From Pseudomonadota bacterium (lineage in GTDB: Bacteria > Pseudomonadota > Gammaproteobacteria > Burkholderiales > Rhodocyclaceae), in assembly GCA_021811225.1 (NCBI GenBank), contig JAJZPJ010000054.1:1-14138 (forward strand): a stretch of DNA of 14,138 bases, read 5' to 3'. Below are positions 1 to 6,789 of the stretch, in pieces. Within the stretch, counting starts at the first letter, position 1. Every line of letters begins with the position of its first letter. Position numbers and translations under genes: made by a program. The notes under the pieces are model-generated. The model had not been told where the DNA came from and made no database searches. It saw nothing but the letters and a program-made list of their open reading frames with translations.

Positions 1-821
1 TCCGGATGCACGTAGCGCAGCACCGGCAGGTGGTGGCCGGAGGGCGCGAGATACTGGCCGATGGTCAGCATGTTCACGCCGTGATCGCGCAGCTCGCGCA
101 TCACGGCGACGATCTCCTCGTCGCTCTCGCCGACGCCGACCATCAGTCCCGACTTGGTCGGGATGCCGGGATTGCGCTCCTTGAAGCCCTTCAGCAGCGA
201 GAGCGAATGGGCGTAGTCGGCGCCGGGGCGCACCTGCTTGTAGAGGCGCGGCACGGTCTCCAGGTTGTGGTTCATCACGTCGGGCGGCGTCGCGGTGAGG
301 ATGTCCAGGGCGATCTCCAGCCGGCCGCGGAAGTCGGGCACCAGCACCTCGATCACGGTCGAAGGCGAGAGCTCGCGCACCCGGCGGATGCAGTCGGCGA
401 AGTGTCGGGCGCCGCCGTCCTTGAGATCGTCGCGGTCGACGCTGGTGATCACCACGTACTTGAGCCGCAAGGCGGCGATGGTCCGGGCGAGCTGCTCCGG
501 CTCGTCCGGGTCGGGCGGCAGGGGCTTGCCGTGGCCGACGTCGCAGAACGGGCAGCGCCGGGTGCACAGGTCGCCCAGGATCATGAAGGTGGCGGTGCCC
601 TTGCCGAAGCACTCGCCGATGTTGGGGCAGGAGGCTTCCTCGCAGACGGTGTGGAGCTGCTGGCTGCGCAGGATGCCCTTGACCTCGTTATACCGGGTCG
701 CGTCCGAGCCGGCCTTGACGCGGATCCAGGCGGGCTTCTTCAGCGTCTGCGCCGGCACGATCTTGATCGGGATGCGCGAGGTCTTGGCCTCGCCCTTCTG
801 CTTGACGCCGATTTCAGCCAT
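1..821 (-). CDS. lipA: Lipoyl synthase LipA (partial, 3' end outside window)
   Basis: Radical SAM enzyme that inserts two sulfurs into protein-bound octanoyl groups to make lipoyl cofactors; it acts in the cytoplasm after LipB. The 273 residues visible include the LipA-specific auxiliary-cluster motif C-x4-C-x5-C at Cys60, Cys65 and Cys71, followed by the radical SAM motif CTRRCPFC with Cys86, Cys90 and Cys93. The family is usually about 320 residues, so roughly 45 C-terminal residues, including the conserved RSSYHA-type serine motif, lie beyond the left edge. The ATG at 821 is preceded by GGGAG at 831-827 with 5 nt spacing. It overlaps the lipB stop by 8 nt, which suggests translational coupling. 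Nothing in the visible part looks damaged. The identification is very secure. Confidence 0.97.
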   Translation of the reverse strand, partial: MAEIGVKQKGEAKTSRIPIKIVPAQTLKKPAWIRVKAGSDATRYNEVKGILRSQQLHTVCEEASCPNIGECFGKGTATFMILGDLCTRRCPFCDVGHGKPLPPDPDEPEQLARTIAALRLKYVVITSVDRDDLKDGGARHFADCIRRVRELSPSTVIEVLVPDFRGRLEIALDILTATPPDVMNHNLETVPRLYKQVRPGADYAHSLSLLKGFKERNPGIPTKSGLMVGVGESDEEIVAVMRELRDHGVNMLTIGQYLAPSGHHLPVLRYVHP

Positions 822-1437
822 GGTGACTCCCGATGTGGTTTTGCAGCTGCTGCAGCAGCAGTTCGCCGACCTCGGCCGGATCGGAGCGGAGGCCGAGATC
901 GCGCAACTGCGTGACCCTCAATCCCGGATAGCCGCAGGGGTTGATCGCCGCGAAGGGCGAAAGGTCCATGTCCGCGTTCAGCGACAGTCCGTGATAACTG
1001 CAGCCGCCCTTGACGCGCAGACCGAGCGAGGCGATCTTGGCGCCGCCGACATAGACGCCCGGCGCGCCGGCGAGGCGCTGCCCTTCGCTGCCAAGAGATG
1101 CGAGCAGGTCGATCGTCGCCTGCTCGATGCGCGCCACCAGCTCGCGCACCTTGAGCCCGCGCCGGGCGAGATCGAGCAGCAGGTAGGCGATCACCTGGCC
1201 CGGGCCGTGGTAGGTGATCTGGCCGCCGCGGTCGGTCCTGACGAGCGGCACGCCGGCATCGCGCAGCAGGTGCTCGGGCCGGCCGGCCAGACCCTGCGTG
1301 AATACCGGCGGGTGCTCCAGCAGCCAGATCTCGTCCGGCGTCTGCCCGTCGCGCGTCGCGGTGAACTCCTGCATCGCGCGCCAGGTCGGTTGGTAATCGG
1401 TCCGGCCGAGCCGCCGGACGACCAGGGTCCCGCTCAC
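814..1437 (-). CDS. lipB: Octanoyltransferase LipB
   Basis: Transfers octanoate from acyl carrier protein to lipoyl domains of 2-oxoacid dehydrogenases and the glycine cleavage H protein, giving the substrate for LipA. The product is 207 residues, close to the 213 of E. coli LipB. Visible family motifs are RGGQITYHGPGQ (residues 70-81), GGAKIASLGLRV with the catalytic Lys134, and INPCGYPG with the catalytic Cys168; the spacing matches the E. coli Lys135/Cys169 pair. The start is a GTG at 1437 that shares GTGA with the ybeD stop and has AAGGTGG just upstream; it places LVVRRLG where E. coli has ILVRQLG. The frame stays open far upstream of this codon, but that extension runs across ybeD and dat and is not real. 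The 3' end overlaps lipA by 8 nt. Confidence 0.96.
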   Translation of the reverse strand: MSGTLVVRRLGRTDYQPTWRAMQEFTATRDGQTPDEIWLLEHPPVFTQGLAGRPEHLLRDAGVPLVRTDRGGQITYHGPGQVIAYLLLDLARRGLKVRELVARIEQATIDLLASLGSEGQRLAGAPGVYVGGAKIASLGLRVKGGCSYHGLSLNADMDLSPFAAINPCGYPGLRVTQLRDLGLRSDPAEVGELLLQQLQNHIGSHHG

Positions 1438-1700
1438 AGCACCACCTTGACCAGCGGATGCGCGGAGAGCTCGCGGTACAGGGCGTCGAGCTGGGCGCGC
1501 GAGGTGGCGCGCAGCGTGCAGGTCAGGCTGAGATAGCCGCCCTGCTTCGAGGCGCGCATCTCCACCGTGGCGCCGTCGAAGTCGGGGGCGTGGCGCTGCA
1601 CGATCGCCAGCACCGCCTGGGCGTAGCCGTCTTCGCGCCGGCCCATGATCTTGATCGGGAAGTCGCAGGGGAACTCGAGCAGCGAGGGCGGTTCGGTCAC
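1434..1700 (-). CDS. ybeD: DUF493 family protein, YbeD-like
   Basis: Small 88-residue cytoplasmic protein of the DUF493/YbeD family, whose members have an ACT-like alpha-beta fold and commonly sit next to lipB and lipA; the molecular function is not established. The family opening LLEFPCDFPIKIMG is at residues 7-20, and the C-terminal half contains GGYLSLTCTLRATS and ends in VKVVL, as expected for a full-length member. The start is GTG at 1700; the next methionine would remove the conserved N terminus, so GTG is preferred although no good ribosome binding site precedes it. It starts 6 nt after the dat stop, and its TGA overlaps the lipB GTG, so translation is probably coupled on both sides. 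A link to lipoate metabolism is inferred from position only. Confidence 0.93.
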   Translation of the reverse strand: MTEPPSLLEFPCDFPIKIMGRREDGYAQAVLAIVQRHAPDFDGATVEMRASKQGGYLSLTCTLRATSRAQLDALYRELSAHPLVKVVL

Positions 1701-1706
1701 GTCGGT

Positions 1707-2567
1707 TCAGCCGTCTTGCCCGGCGCGCATCACCGAGCGCTTGAACGCCTGGTACCAGGAATACATCCGCGCGAACACCGCGCCCGGTTTTCCGTCGCCG
1801 ACCGGCCGGCCGTCCAGGCTGACGATGGGCAGGACCTCCTTGGTCGAGGAAGTCATCCACAGCTCGGAGACGGCGCGCACTTCCGTCTCCAGAATGTCGC
1901 GCACCTGGTGCGGCAGACCGTGCTGCTGCGCCAGTTCCAGGATCACGTCGTAGGTGATGCCGGGCAGCATCAGATGGTTCTTCGGCGGCGCCAGCAGCAC
2001 GCCGTCTCTCACCGCAAAGATGTTCGAGGCGGCGCCCTCGGAGAGGAAGCCGTCGCGGAACAGCACGGTCTCGGCGCAGCCGGCCTCGATCGCCTGCTGG
2101 CGCAGCAGGCAGTTGGCGAGCAGCGAGATGGCCTTGATGTCGCAGCGCAGCCAGCGGTTGTCGGCGGCGGAGACCGCGGTTATGCCCAGTTCGCGCTGCT
2201 CCACCGGCGGCGGCAGCAGCGGCTCGGTCATGATGAACACCGTCGGTCTGACGAGCTTCGGGAAGGCGTGGTTGCGCTTGCCGTCGGCGCCGCGCGTCAC
2301 CTGGACATAGACCTGCTGATCGGGGAAGTCCGCCAACTCGACGATGCGGCCGATCAGTTGCGCCCACTCGGCATCGCTGTGCGGGTTCGCCAGGCGGATG
2401 CCGGCGAGACTGGCTCGCAGTCGCTTCAGGTGTTCGGCGAGGCGGAACGGCCGCTTCGAGTACACCGGGATGACCTCATAGACGCCGTCGCCGAAGAGGA
2501 AGCCGCGGTCCATCACCGGCACTCTCGCCGCGGAGATGGGCATGAATTCGCCGTTCAGATAGACCAT
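1707..2567 (-). CDS. dat: D-amino-acid transaminase (class IV PLP aminotransferase)
   Basis: Fold-type IV PLP aminotransferase expected to exchange amino groups between D-alanine and 2-oxoglutarate, giving D-glutamate and pyruvate, both relevant to peptidoglycan precursors. The 286-residue protein aligns well with the characterised Bacillus enzyme: DRGFLFGDGVYE at residues 20-31, Arg98-x-His100 (the R-x-H carboxylate-binding pair of D-specific members), WLRCDIKAISLLAN with the PLP lysine Lys145, and Glu177 in SEGAASN. These positions favour D-amino acid over branched-chain specificity, although aminodeoxychorismate lyase-like relatives share the fold. The ATG at 2567 follows GAGG with 7 nt spacing. 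It lies between rlpA and ybeD, downstream of a strong extended -10 box, so it may head its own transcript. The D-specific call is likely but not proven. Confidence 0.9.
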   Translation of the reverse strand: MVYLNGEFMPISAARVPVMDRGFLFGDGVYEVIPVYSKRPFRLAEHLKRLRASLAGIRLANPHSDAEWAQLIGRIVELADFPDQQVYVQVTRGADGKRNHAFPKLVRPTVFIMTEPLLPPPVEQRELGITAVSAADNRWLRCDIKAISLLANCLLRQQAIEAGCAETVLFRDGFLSEGAASNIFAVRDGVLLAPPKNHLMLPGITYDVILELAQQHGLPHQVRDILETEVRAVSELWMTSSTKEVLPIVSLDGRPVGDGKPGAVFARMYSWYQAFKRSVMRAGQDG

Positions 2568-2611
2568 CGCAGCGCCTCGATCGGGAGCAGCAGGAACAGC
2601 AGGGGGCTCAT
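2555..2611 (-). other. Possible short hydrophobic leader ORF before dat
   Basis: An ATG at 2611 opens an 18-codon frame reading MSPLLFLLLPIEALRWSI that ends inside the first codons of dat, overlapping it by 13 nt. It lies in the leader of the presumed dat promoter and contains the dat ribosome binding site. No good ribosome binding site precedes it, and the rich Leu/Pro content may be chance. It could be a translated leader coupled to dat or nothing at all. Confidence 0.15.
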
Positions 2612-2639
2612 GGGGAAAAGAAGTGGGGACAGGCGTCGA

Positions 2640-2648
2640 ATTATAACA
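2640..2648 (-). promoter_or_regulatory. Extended -10 promoter box upstream of dat
   Basis: The minus strand reads TGTTATAAT here: a perfect TATAAT preceded by the TG-n of an extended -10 element, in an otherwise GC-rich region. No good -35 hexamer lies 16-18 bp upstream, which extended -10 promoters can tolerate. The expected start of transcription is near 2633, giving a leader of about 65 nt before the dat ATG. It would allow dat-ybeD-lipB-lipA to be expressed apart from the cell-shape genes. This is the best-looking promoter sequence in the window, judged by eye. Confidence 0.5.
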
Positions 2649-2656
2649 GCCGCATC

Positions 2657-3625
2657 CTAGCGCCCGTTATTCACGACCAGCATCGAGTCGATTTTGAACA
2701 GGCGGCGCAGGCGCTCGGCGATGCGCCGGGCCTCGGCGTCGTCCTGCCAGGGCCCCAGCTTCACCCGGTAGATGCCGTTCGTTGCGCTGATCAGCAGCTT
2801 GCCGCCGAGATCCTGCAGTTCGCCCTCGAGGCGGGACTTGAACCCCTCCGCGTTGTCCCGGTTGCCGAAGGCGCCCAGTTGCAGGTAGACGCCGCCGACG
2901 TCCTGCGTCTCCGGCAGCCGGGCGGGCGCCTCCGGGGCGCTGGCCTGGGTCGCCTGTGCGGCCTGCGCGGCCTCGACGATCTGCTCGATCGGATCGGGCG
3001 CCTTGGCTATCTGCGTCTGGCCGGGCAAGATGCTGTCCACCTCGACCGGAGCGCTGCCGTTGCCGATGATGCCGAGCTTCGCCGCAGCGGTGTAGGAGAG
3101 ATCGATCAGACGATTCTCCAGGAAGGGGCCGCGGTCGTTGATGCGCACCACCACCGATCTGCCGTTGTTCAGGTTGGTGACCCGGGCATAGCTCGGGATC
3201 GGCAGCGTCGGATGGGCGGCGCTCATCCCGTACATGTCGTAGATCTCGCCGTCGGAGGTCTTCTGGCCGTTGAACTTGCGTCCGTACCAGCTCGCCATGC
3301 CGCGCGCGCTGTAGGGTTCCAGGTGGGTCAGCGGCACGTATTCGCGGCCGAACACCGAGTAGGGCCGGTTGGCGGCCTGGTTCAGCGGCTCCCACCTGGG
3401 CACCGCATCGGGGATGGACAAGAGGTCTTTTGGCGGATGGGCACCGGGGCCATCGTCCTGGTAATAGCCGCCGCCTTGCATCGGCGCCGGTCTTTTCGCC
3501 GGCGCCGCTCCGGCATTGGGCGCCGGGCCGCGTTCGAGCGTCGGGCGCGGCGGCTGGCTGCCGCAGGCGGCGAGCAGGACGATCGCGGGCAGCAGCATCC
3601 ACCAGCGCCGAATCGTTCTGCTCAT
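2657..3625 (-). CDS. rlpA: Septal ring lipoprotein RlpA, lytic transglycosylase type
   Basis: Outer-membrane lipoprotein that binds denuded glycan strands at the septum and, in Pseudomonas, cleaves them as a lytic transglycosylase. The 322-residue product has a signal peptide with lipobox LAAC and modified Cys21; Gly22 after the cysteine argues for sorting to the outer membrane. A Pro/Ala-rich linker follows, then the double-psi beta-barrel domain (about 107-205) with ASWYGRKFNGQKTSDGE, and a C-terminal SPOR domain (about 248-320) beginning GVYLQLGAF. His138 (AAHPTLP) and Asp164 (NDRGPF) are 26 residues apart, as in the catalytic pair of the active Pseudomonas enzyme, so activity is probably retained. 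The ATG at 3625 shares ATGA with the rodA stop. The frame is open further upstream across rodA, but the signal peptide fixes the start. Confidence 0.95.
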   Translation of the reverse strand: MSRTIRRWWMLLPAIVLLAACGSQPPRPTLERGPAPNAGAAPAKRPAPMQGGGYYQDDGPGAHPPKDLLSIPDAVPRWEPLNQAANRPYSVFGREYVPLTHLEPYSARGMASWYGRKFNGQKTSDGEIYDMYGMSAAHPTLPIPSYARVTNLNNGRSVVVRINDRGPFLENRLIDLSYTAAAKLGIIGNGSAPVEVDSILPGQTQIAKAPDPIEQIVEAAQAAQATQASAPEAPARLPETQDVGGVYLQLGAFGNRDNAEGFKSRLEGELQDLGGKLLISATNGIYRVKLGPWQDDAEARRIAERLRRLFKIDSMLVVNNGR

Positions 3626-4707
3626 TTCTGCACCAGCATCCGGTGCTTGTGGATGCTCATCAGGATGCCGATGCCGACGAACAGGGTCACCAACGCCGTG
3701 CCGCCGTAGCTGATGAAGGGCAGCGGCAGGCCGACCACGGGCAGGATACCGCTGACCATGCCCATATTGACGAAGGCGTAAGTGAAGAAGATCAGGGTGA
3801 TGCTGCCGGCCAGCAGGCGCGTGAATAGCGTCGGCGCCTTGGCCGCGATCATCAGGCCGCGGCCGACCAGGAGCGCGTAGAGCAGCATCAGCAGGCTGAT
3901 GCCGATCAAGCCCAGTTCCTCCGAGAGCACGGCGAAGATGAAATCGGTGTGGCGCTCGGGAATGAACTCCAGCTGCGCCTGGGTTCCCTGCCCCCAGCCC
4001 TTGCCGAAGATGCCGCCGGAGCCGATCGCGATGGTCGACTGGATGATGTGAAAGCCCTTGCCCAGCGGATCGGACTGGGGATTGAGCAGGGTCAGGATGC
4101 GGCTCTTCTGGTAGTCGCGCATCATCGACCAGGCCACCGGCGCGGCGGCGACCGCGGCCGTGCACAGGGTGATGATCACCTTCCACGACAGCCCGGCGAA
4201 GAAGATGACGTAGCAGCCGGCGGCGAGCACCAGGATGGCGGTACCCAGGTCGGGCTGTTTGGCGATCAGGACGACCGGCAGCAGCAGAATCAGCGCCGCC
4301 ACCAGATATTCGCGCAGACGCAGCGCGGTCTCGTATTTCTGGAAGTACCAGGCCAGCATCATCGGCATGGCGATCTTCATGATCTCCGAGGGCTGGATGC
4401 GCATGAAGCCGAGATTGAGCCAGCGCCGCGCGCCCTTGGAGACGTCGCCGAACAAGGCCACGGCGACCAGGAGCAGGATGCCGCCGGCGAACACCGGCAG
4501 CGCATAGTGCATCAGCTTCTGCGGCGGCACCTGGGCGACCAGACGCATCACGACCAGGGCGACCAGCATGTTGAGCAACTGGGCGCCGACCCGCTCGGGC
4601 GAGGCGGAAGCCACCACCACCAGACCGTAGACCAGCAGCAACGCGGCCACGATCATCAGCGGCGGGTCGAGCGGTGCGATCAGGCGCTGCCAGAGGTTGC
4701 GGATCAT
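3622..4707 (-). CDS. rodA: Rod shape-determining peptidoglycan glycosyltransferase RodA
   Basis: SEDS-family polytopic inner-membrane enzyme that polymerises lipid II into glycan strands during cell elongation, working as a pair with PBP2. The 361-residue protein has about ten hydrophobic segments. It carries FGDVSKGARRWLNLG (86-100), the long loop WGQGTQAQLEFIPERHTDF with the putative catalytic Asp255 (E. coli Asp262), and the SEDS signature GLPLPFISYGGTA at 326-338. It is RodA rather than FtsW because of its place directly after mrdA. The ATG at 4707 shares ATGA with the mrdA stop and has GGGAG upstream; the stop shares ATGA with rlpA. The overlaps on both sides fit equal production of PBP2 and RodA. 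Confidence 0.97.
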   Translation of the reverse strand: MIRNLWQRLIAPLDPPLMIVAALLLVYGLVVVASASPERVGAQLLNMLVALVVMRLVAQVPPQKLMHYALPVFAGGILLLVAVALFGDVSKGARRWLNLGFMRIQPSEIMKIAMPMMLAWYFQKYETALRLREYLVAALILLLPVVLIAKQPDLGTAILVLAAGCYVIFFAGLSWKVIITLCTAAVAAAPVAWSMMRDYQKSRILTLLNPQSDPLGKGFHIIQSTIAIGSGGIFGKGWGQGTQAQLEFIPERHTDFIFAVLSEELGLIGISLLMLLYALLVGRGLMIAAKAPTLFTRLLAGSITLIFFTYAFVNMGMVSGILPVVGLPLPFISYGGTALVTLFVGIGILMSIHKHRMLVQK

Positions 4708-6608
4708 TGTCCCGCTCCCGCCGAGGTCTGATCTGCCGGTGCTATCGCCGCCGGCGCCGGGGGCAGCTTGCCGAGCAGGTAGTAGTCGAGCACCTTGCGC
4801 GCGATCGGCGCCGCCGACTGGGCGCCGAAACCGCCGTGTTCGACCACCACGGCCAGCGCGATCTTCGGATGATCGGCAGGGGCGAAGACGATGAACAGGC
4901 CGTGGTCGCGCAGGTCCTCCTTGGTCTTGCCCTCGACGTACTTCGCGCCCTTGAGGCTATACACCTGGGCGGTGCCGGTCTTGCCGCCCGAGGTATAGCC
5001 GGCCCCGGCGAAGGCGCCGGCGCCGGTGCCGTCCTTGTCGCTGTCCACGCCGACCATGGCTTGCTTGACGAAATCGATGTCGGCCTGTTTCAACGGAATC
5101 GTCCGCTCGGGCTCGGGCTCGATCGGAGTGGCCACGCCGGTCTTGGTGTCGGTGACGAACTTGACCAGGTGGGGTCGGTACATCACGCCGTTGTTGGCCA
5201 GGGTGGCGACCGCCTGGGCGAGCTGGATCGGAGTGTAGGCGTTGTAGCCCTGGCCGATGCCGATCGAGATGGTCTCGCCGGCGTACCAGCGCTGCTGCTC
5301 GGGGTTCTTGAAGTGCTTCTTCTTCCACTCGGGCGAGGGCAGCACGCCTTCGGACTCGCCCTCGATATCGACCCCGGTGCGCTGACCGAAGCCGAACTTG
5401 CGCACGAACTTGGCGATGCGTTCGATGCCCAGATCGTTGGCCAGCATGTAGAAGTAGGTATCGCAGGACACCACCAGCGCCTTGTGCAGATCGACGATGC
5501 CGTGCCCGCCCGGCTTGTCGTCGTGGAAGATGTGGCCGCCGAAGCTGAAGTAGCCGGGATCGACGATGGTCTGCTGCGGCGTGCGCTTGCCGTCCTGCAG
5601 CGCCGCCAGCGCCAGGTAGGGCTTGAAGGTCGAGCCGGGCGGATAGATGCCGTTCAGGGCGCGATCGAGCATCGGTCTGTCGGGCGAATTGTTGAGCGCA
5701 TCCCAGTTCTGGGTATCGATGCCATCGACGAACTGGTTGGGGTCGAAGTTGGGCATCGACACCAGCGCCAGGATGCCGCCGGTCGACGGGTCGATCGCGA
5801 CCAGGGCGCCGTTTTGGTCGCCGAAGGCCTGCTCGGCCACCTGCTGCAATTTGGCGTCGATGGTCAGCGTCAGGTTGTCGCCGGCCACCGGCGGAGTGCG
5901 CGACAGCACGCGCACGGCGCGGCCGCTGGAATCCACCTCGACCTGCTCGAAACCGGTCTGGCCGTGCAGCTGGAACTCGTATTTCTGCTCCAGCCCGGAC
6001 TTGCCGAACTCTTCGGTGCCGCGGTAGTTGTCTTCCTCGTCCTTGCTCGCGATGCGGGCGATATCGCTGTCGGTGATCCGGCCGATGTAGCCCAGCAGAT
6101 GCGAGGCCGACTCGCCCAGCGGATACTGGCGAAACAGGCGGGCCTTGACGTCGACGCCCGGGAAGCGGTAGCGGCGGGCGACGAACCTCGCCACCTCATC
6201 GTCGCTGAGGCGGGTCCTGATCGGCAGCGACTCGAAGCTGCGGCTCTCCTCCATCAGCTTCTTGAAACGCTTGCGGTCCTTGGGCTGGATATCGACGATC
6301 TTCGAGAGCGCATCGATGGTCTTGTCCAGGTTGGCCACCTTGGAGGGGGTGATCTCCAGCGTGTAGGCGGAATAGTTGTGCGCCATCACGACGCCGTTGC
6401 GGTCGAGGATCAGGCCGCGGTTGGGCTGGATCGGCACCAGCGAAATGCTGTTGTCCTCGGCGCGCGTCTGGTAGTAATCGTGCTGGATCACCTGCAGCCA
6501 GAAGAAGCGGGCGAACAGCAGCGCGAAAGCGAGCAGGGCGAAGACGCCGGCGCCGGTGAGGCGGCGGTGGAAGCGCTTCAGCTCCTGTTCGGGATTCTTG
6601 AATTCCAT
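4704..6608 (-). CDS. mrdA: Penicillin-binding protein 2 (elongasome transpeptidase)
   Basis: Inner-membrane class B penicillin-binding protein that cross-links new peptidoglycan in the elongasome. The 634 residues contain one N-terminal membrane anchor (about 19-41), the PBP dimerisation or pedestal domain (about 55-235) with PNRGLILDRNG, and the transpeptidase domain with the three active-site motifs: Ser326-x-x-Lys329 in PPGSTFKP, Ser381-Cys-Asp383, and KTGT at 543-546. Asp350, Asp363, His369 and Cys382 occupy the region of the zinc site described in E. coli PBP2, so a metal site is plausible. A GTG lies directly before the chosen ATG and could also serve; neither has a convincing ribosome binding site. 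Unlike its downstream neighbours, it is separated from the gene before it (mreD) by 181 bp. Confidence 0.97.
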   Translation of the reverse strand: MEFKNPEQELKRFHRRLTGAGVFALLAFALLFARFFWLQVIQHDYYQTRAEDNSISLVPIQPNRGLILDRNGVVMAHNYSAYTLEITPSKVANLDKTIDALSKIVDIQPKDRKRFKKLMEESRSFESLPIRTRLSDDEVARFVARRYRFPGVDVKARLFRQYPLGESASHLLGYIGRITDSDIARIASKDEEDNYRGTEEFGKSGLEQKYEFQLHGQTGFEQVEVDSSGRAVRVLSRTPPVAGDNLTLTIDAKLQQVAEQAFGDQNGALVAIDPSTGGILALVSMPNFDPNQFVDGIDTQNWDALNNSPDRPMLDRALNGIYPPGSTFKPYLALAALQDGKRTPQQTIVDPGYFSFGGHIFHDDKPGGHGIVDLHKALVVSCDTYFYMLANDLGIERIAKFVRKFGFGQRTGVDIEGESEGVLPSPEWKKKHFKNPEQQRWYAGETISIGIGQGYNAYTPIQLAQAVATLANNGVMYRPHLVKFVTDTKTGVATPIEPEPERTIPLKQADIDFVKQAMVGVDSDKDGTGAGAFAGAGYTSGGKTGTAQVYSLKGAKYVEGKTKEDLRDHGLFIVFAPADHPKIALAVVVEHGGFGAQSAAPIARKVLDYYLLGKLPPAPAAIAPADQTSAGAGQ

Positions 6609-6789
6609 CACTCAGTACGGATGAGGCGACTACCCTGCGGGGCGCGCGACCGGAGAGCCGCGCCGGGCGAAGGGCCGCCCCGAGTCCGGCGCAGCGTAAG
6701 CACTGCGAGCGTTCCACAGGAACTTCCTCCGCTCGCAGCGAGCGACCGTCACCCCCTTCCGGGGGAAGGGGGGCGGGGGGAAGGCAGTA
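6609..6789. repeat. Structured spacer between mreD and mrdA, probable dispersed repeat element
   Basis: This 181-bp gap interrupts an otherwise tightly packed operon. It holds a chain of inverted repeats on the plus strand: GGCGCG at 6641-6646 with CGCGCC at 6659-6664; GGGCG at 6665-6669 with CGCCC at 6676-6680; TGCGAGCG at 6704-6711 with CGCTCGCA at 6730-6737, enclosing GTTCC/GGAAC at 6711-6715 and 6719-6723; CGCTCGC at 6730-6736 with GCGAGCG at 6738-6744; and CCCCCTTCC at 6752-6760 with GGAAGGGGG at 6764-6772. No reading frame in it resembles a protein. Its make-up looks like a non-coding dispersed repeat of the REP or small MITE kind rather than an ordinary leader, but only one copy is in the window, so this is inference. 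Confidence 0.45.

Noticed and set aside
1438..2367. N-terminal extension of LipB giving a 517-codon frame
   Set aside because: The added part crosses ybeD and dat out of frame and is low-complexity; the GTG at 1437 gives a normal-length LipB and a coupled overlap with ybeD.
3626..4186. N-terminal extension of RlpA giving a 509-codon frame
   Set aside because: The added part is an out-of-frame reading of rodA; the lipoprotein signal peptide begins right at the ATG at 3625.
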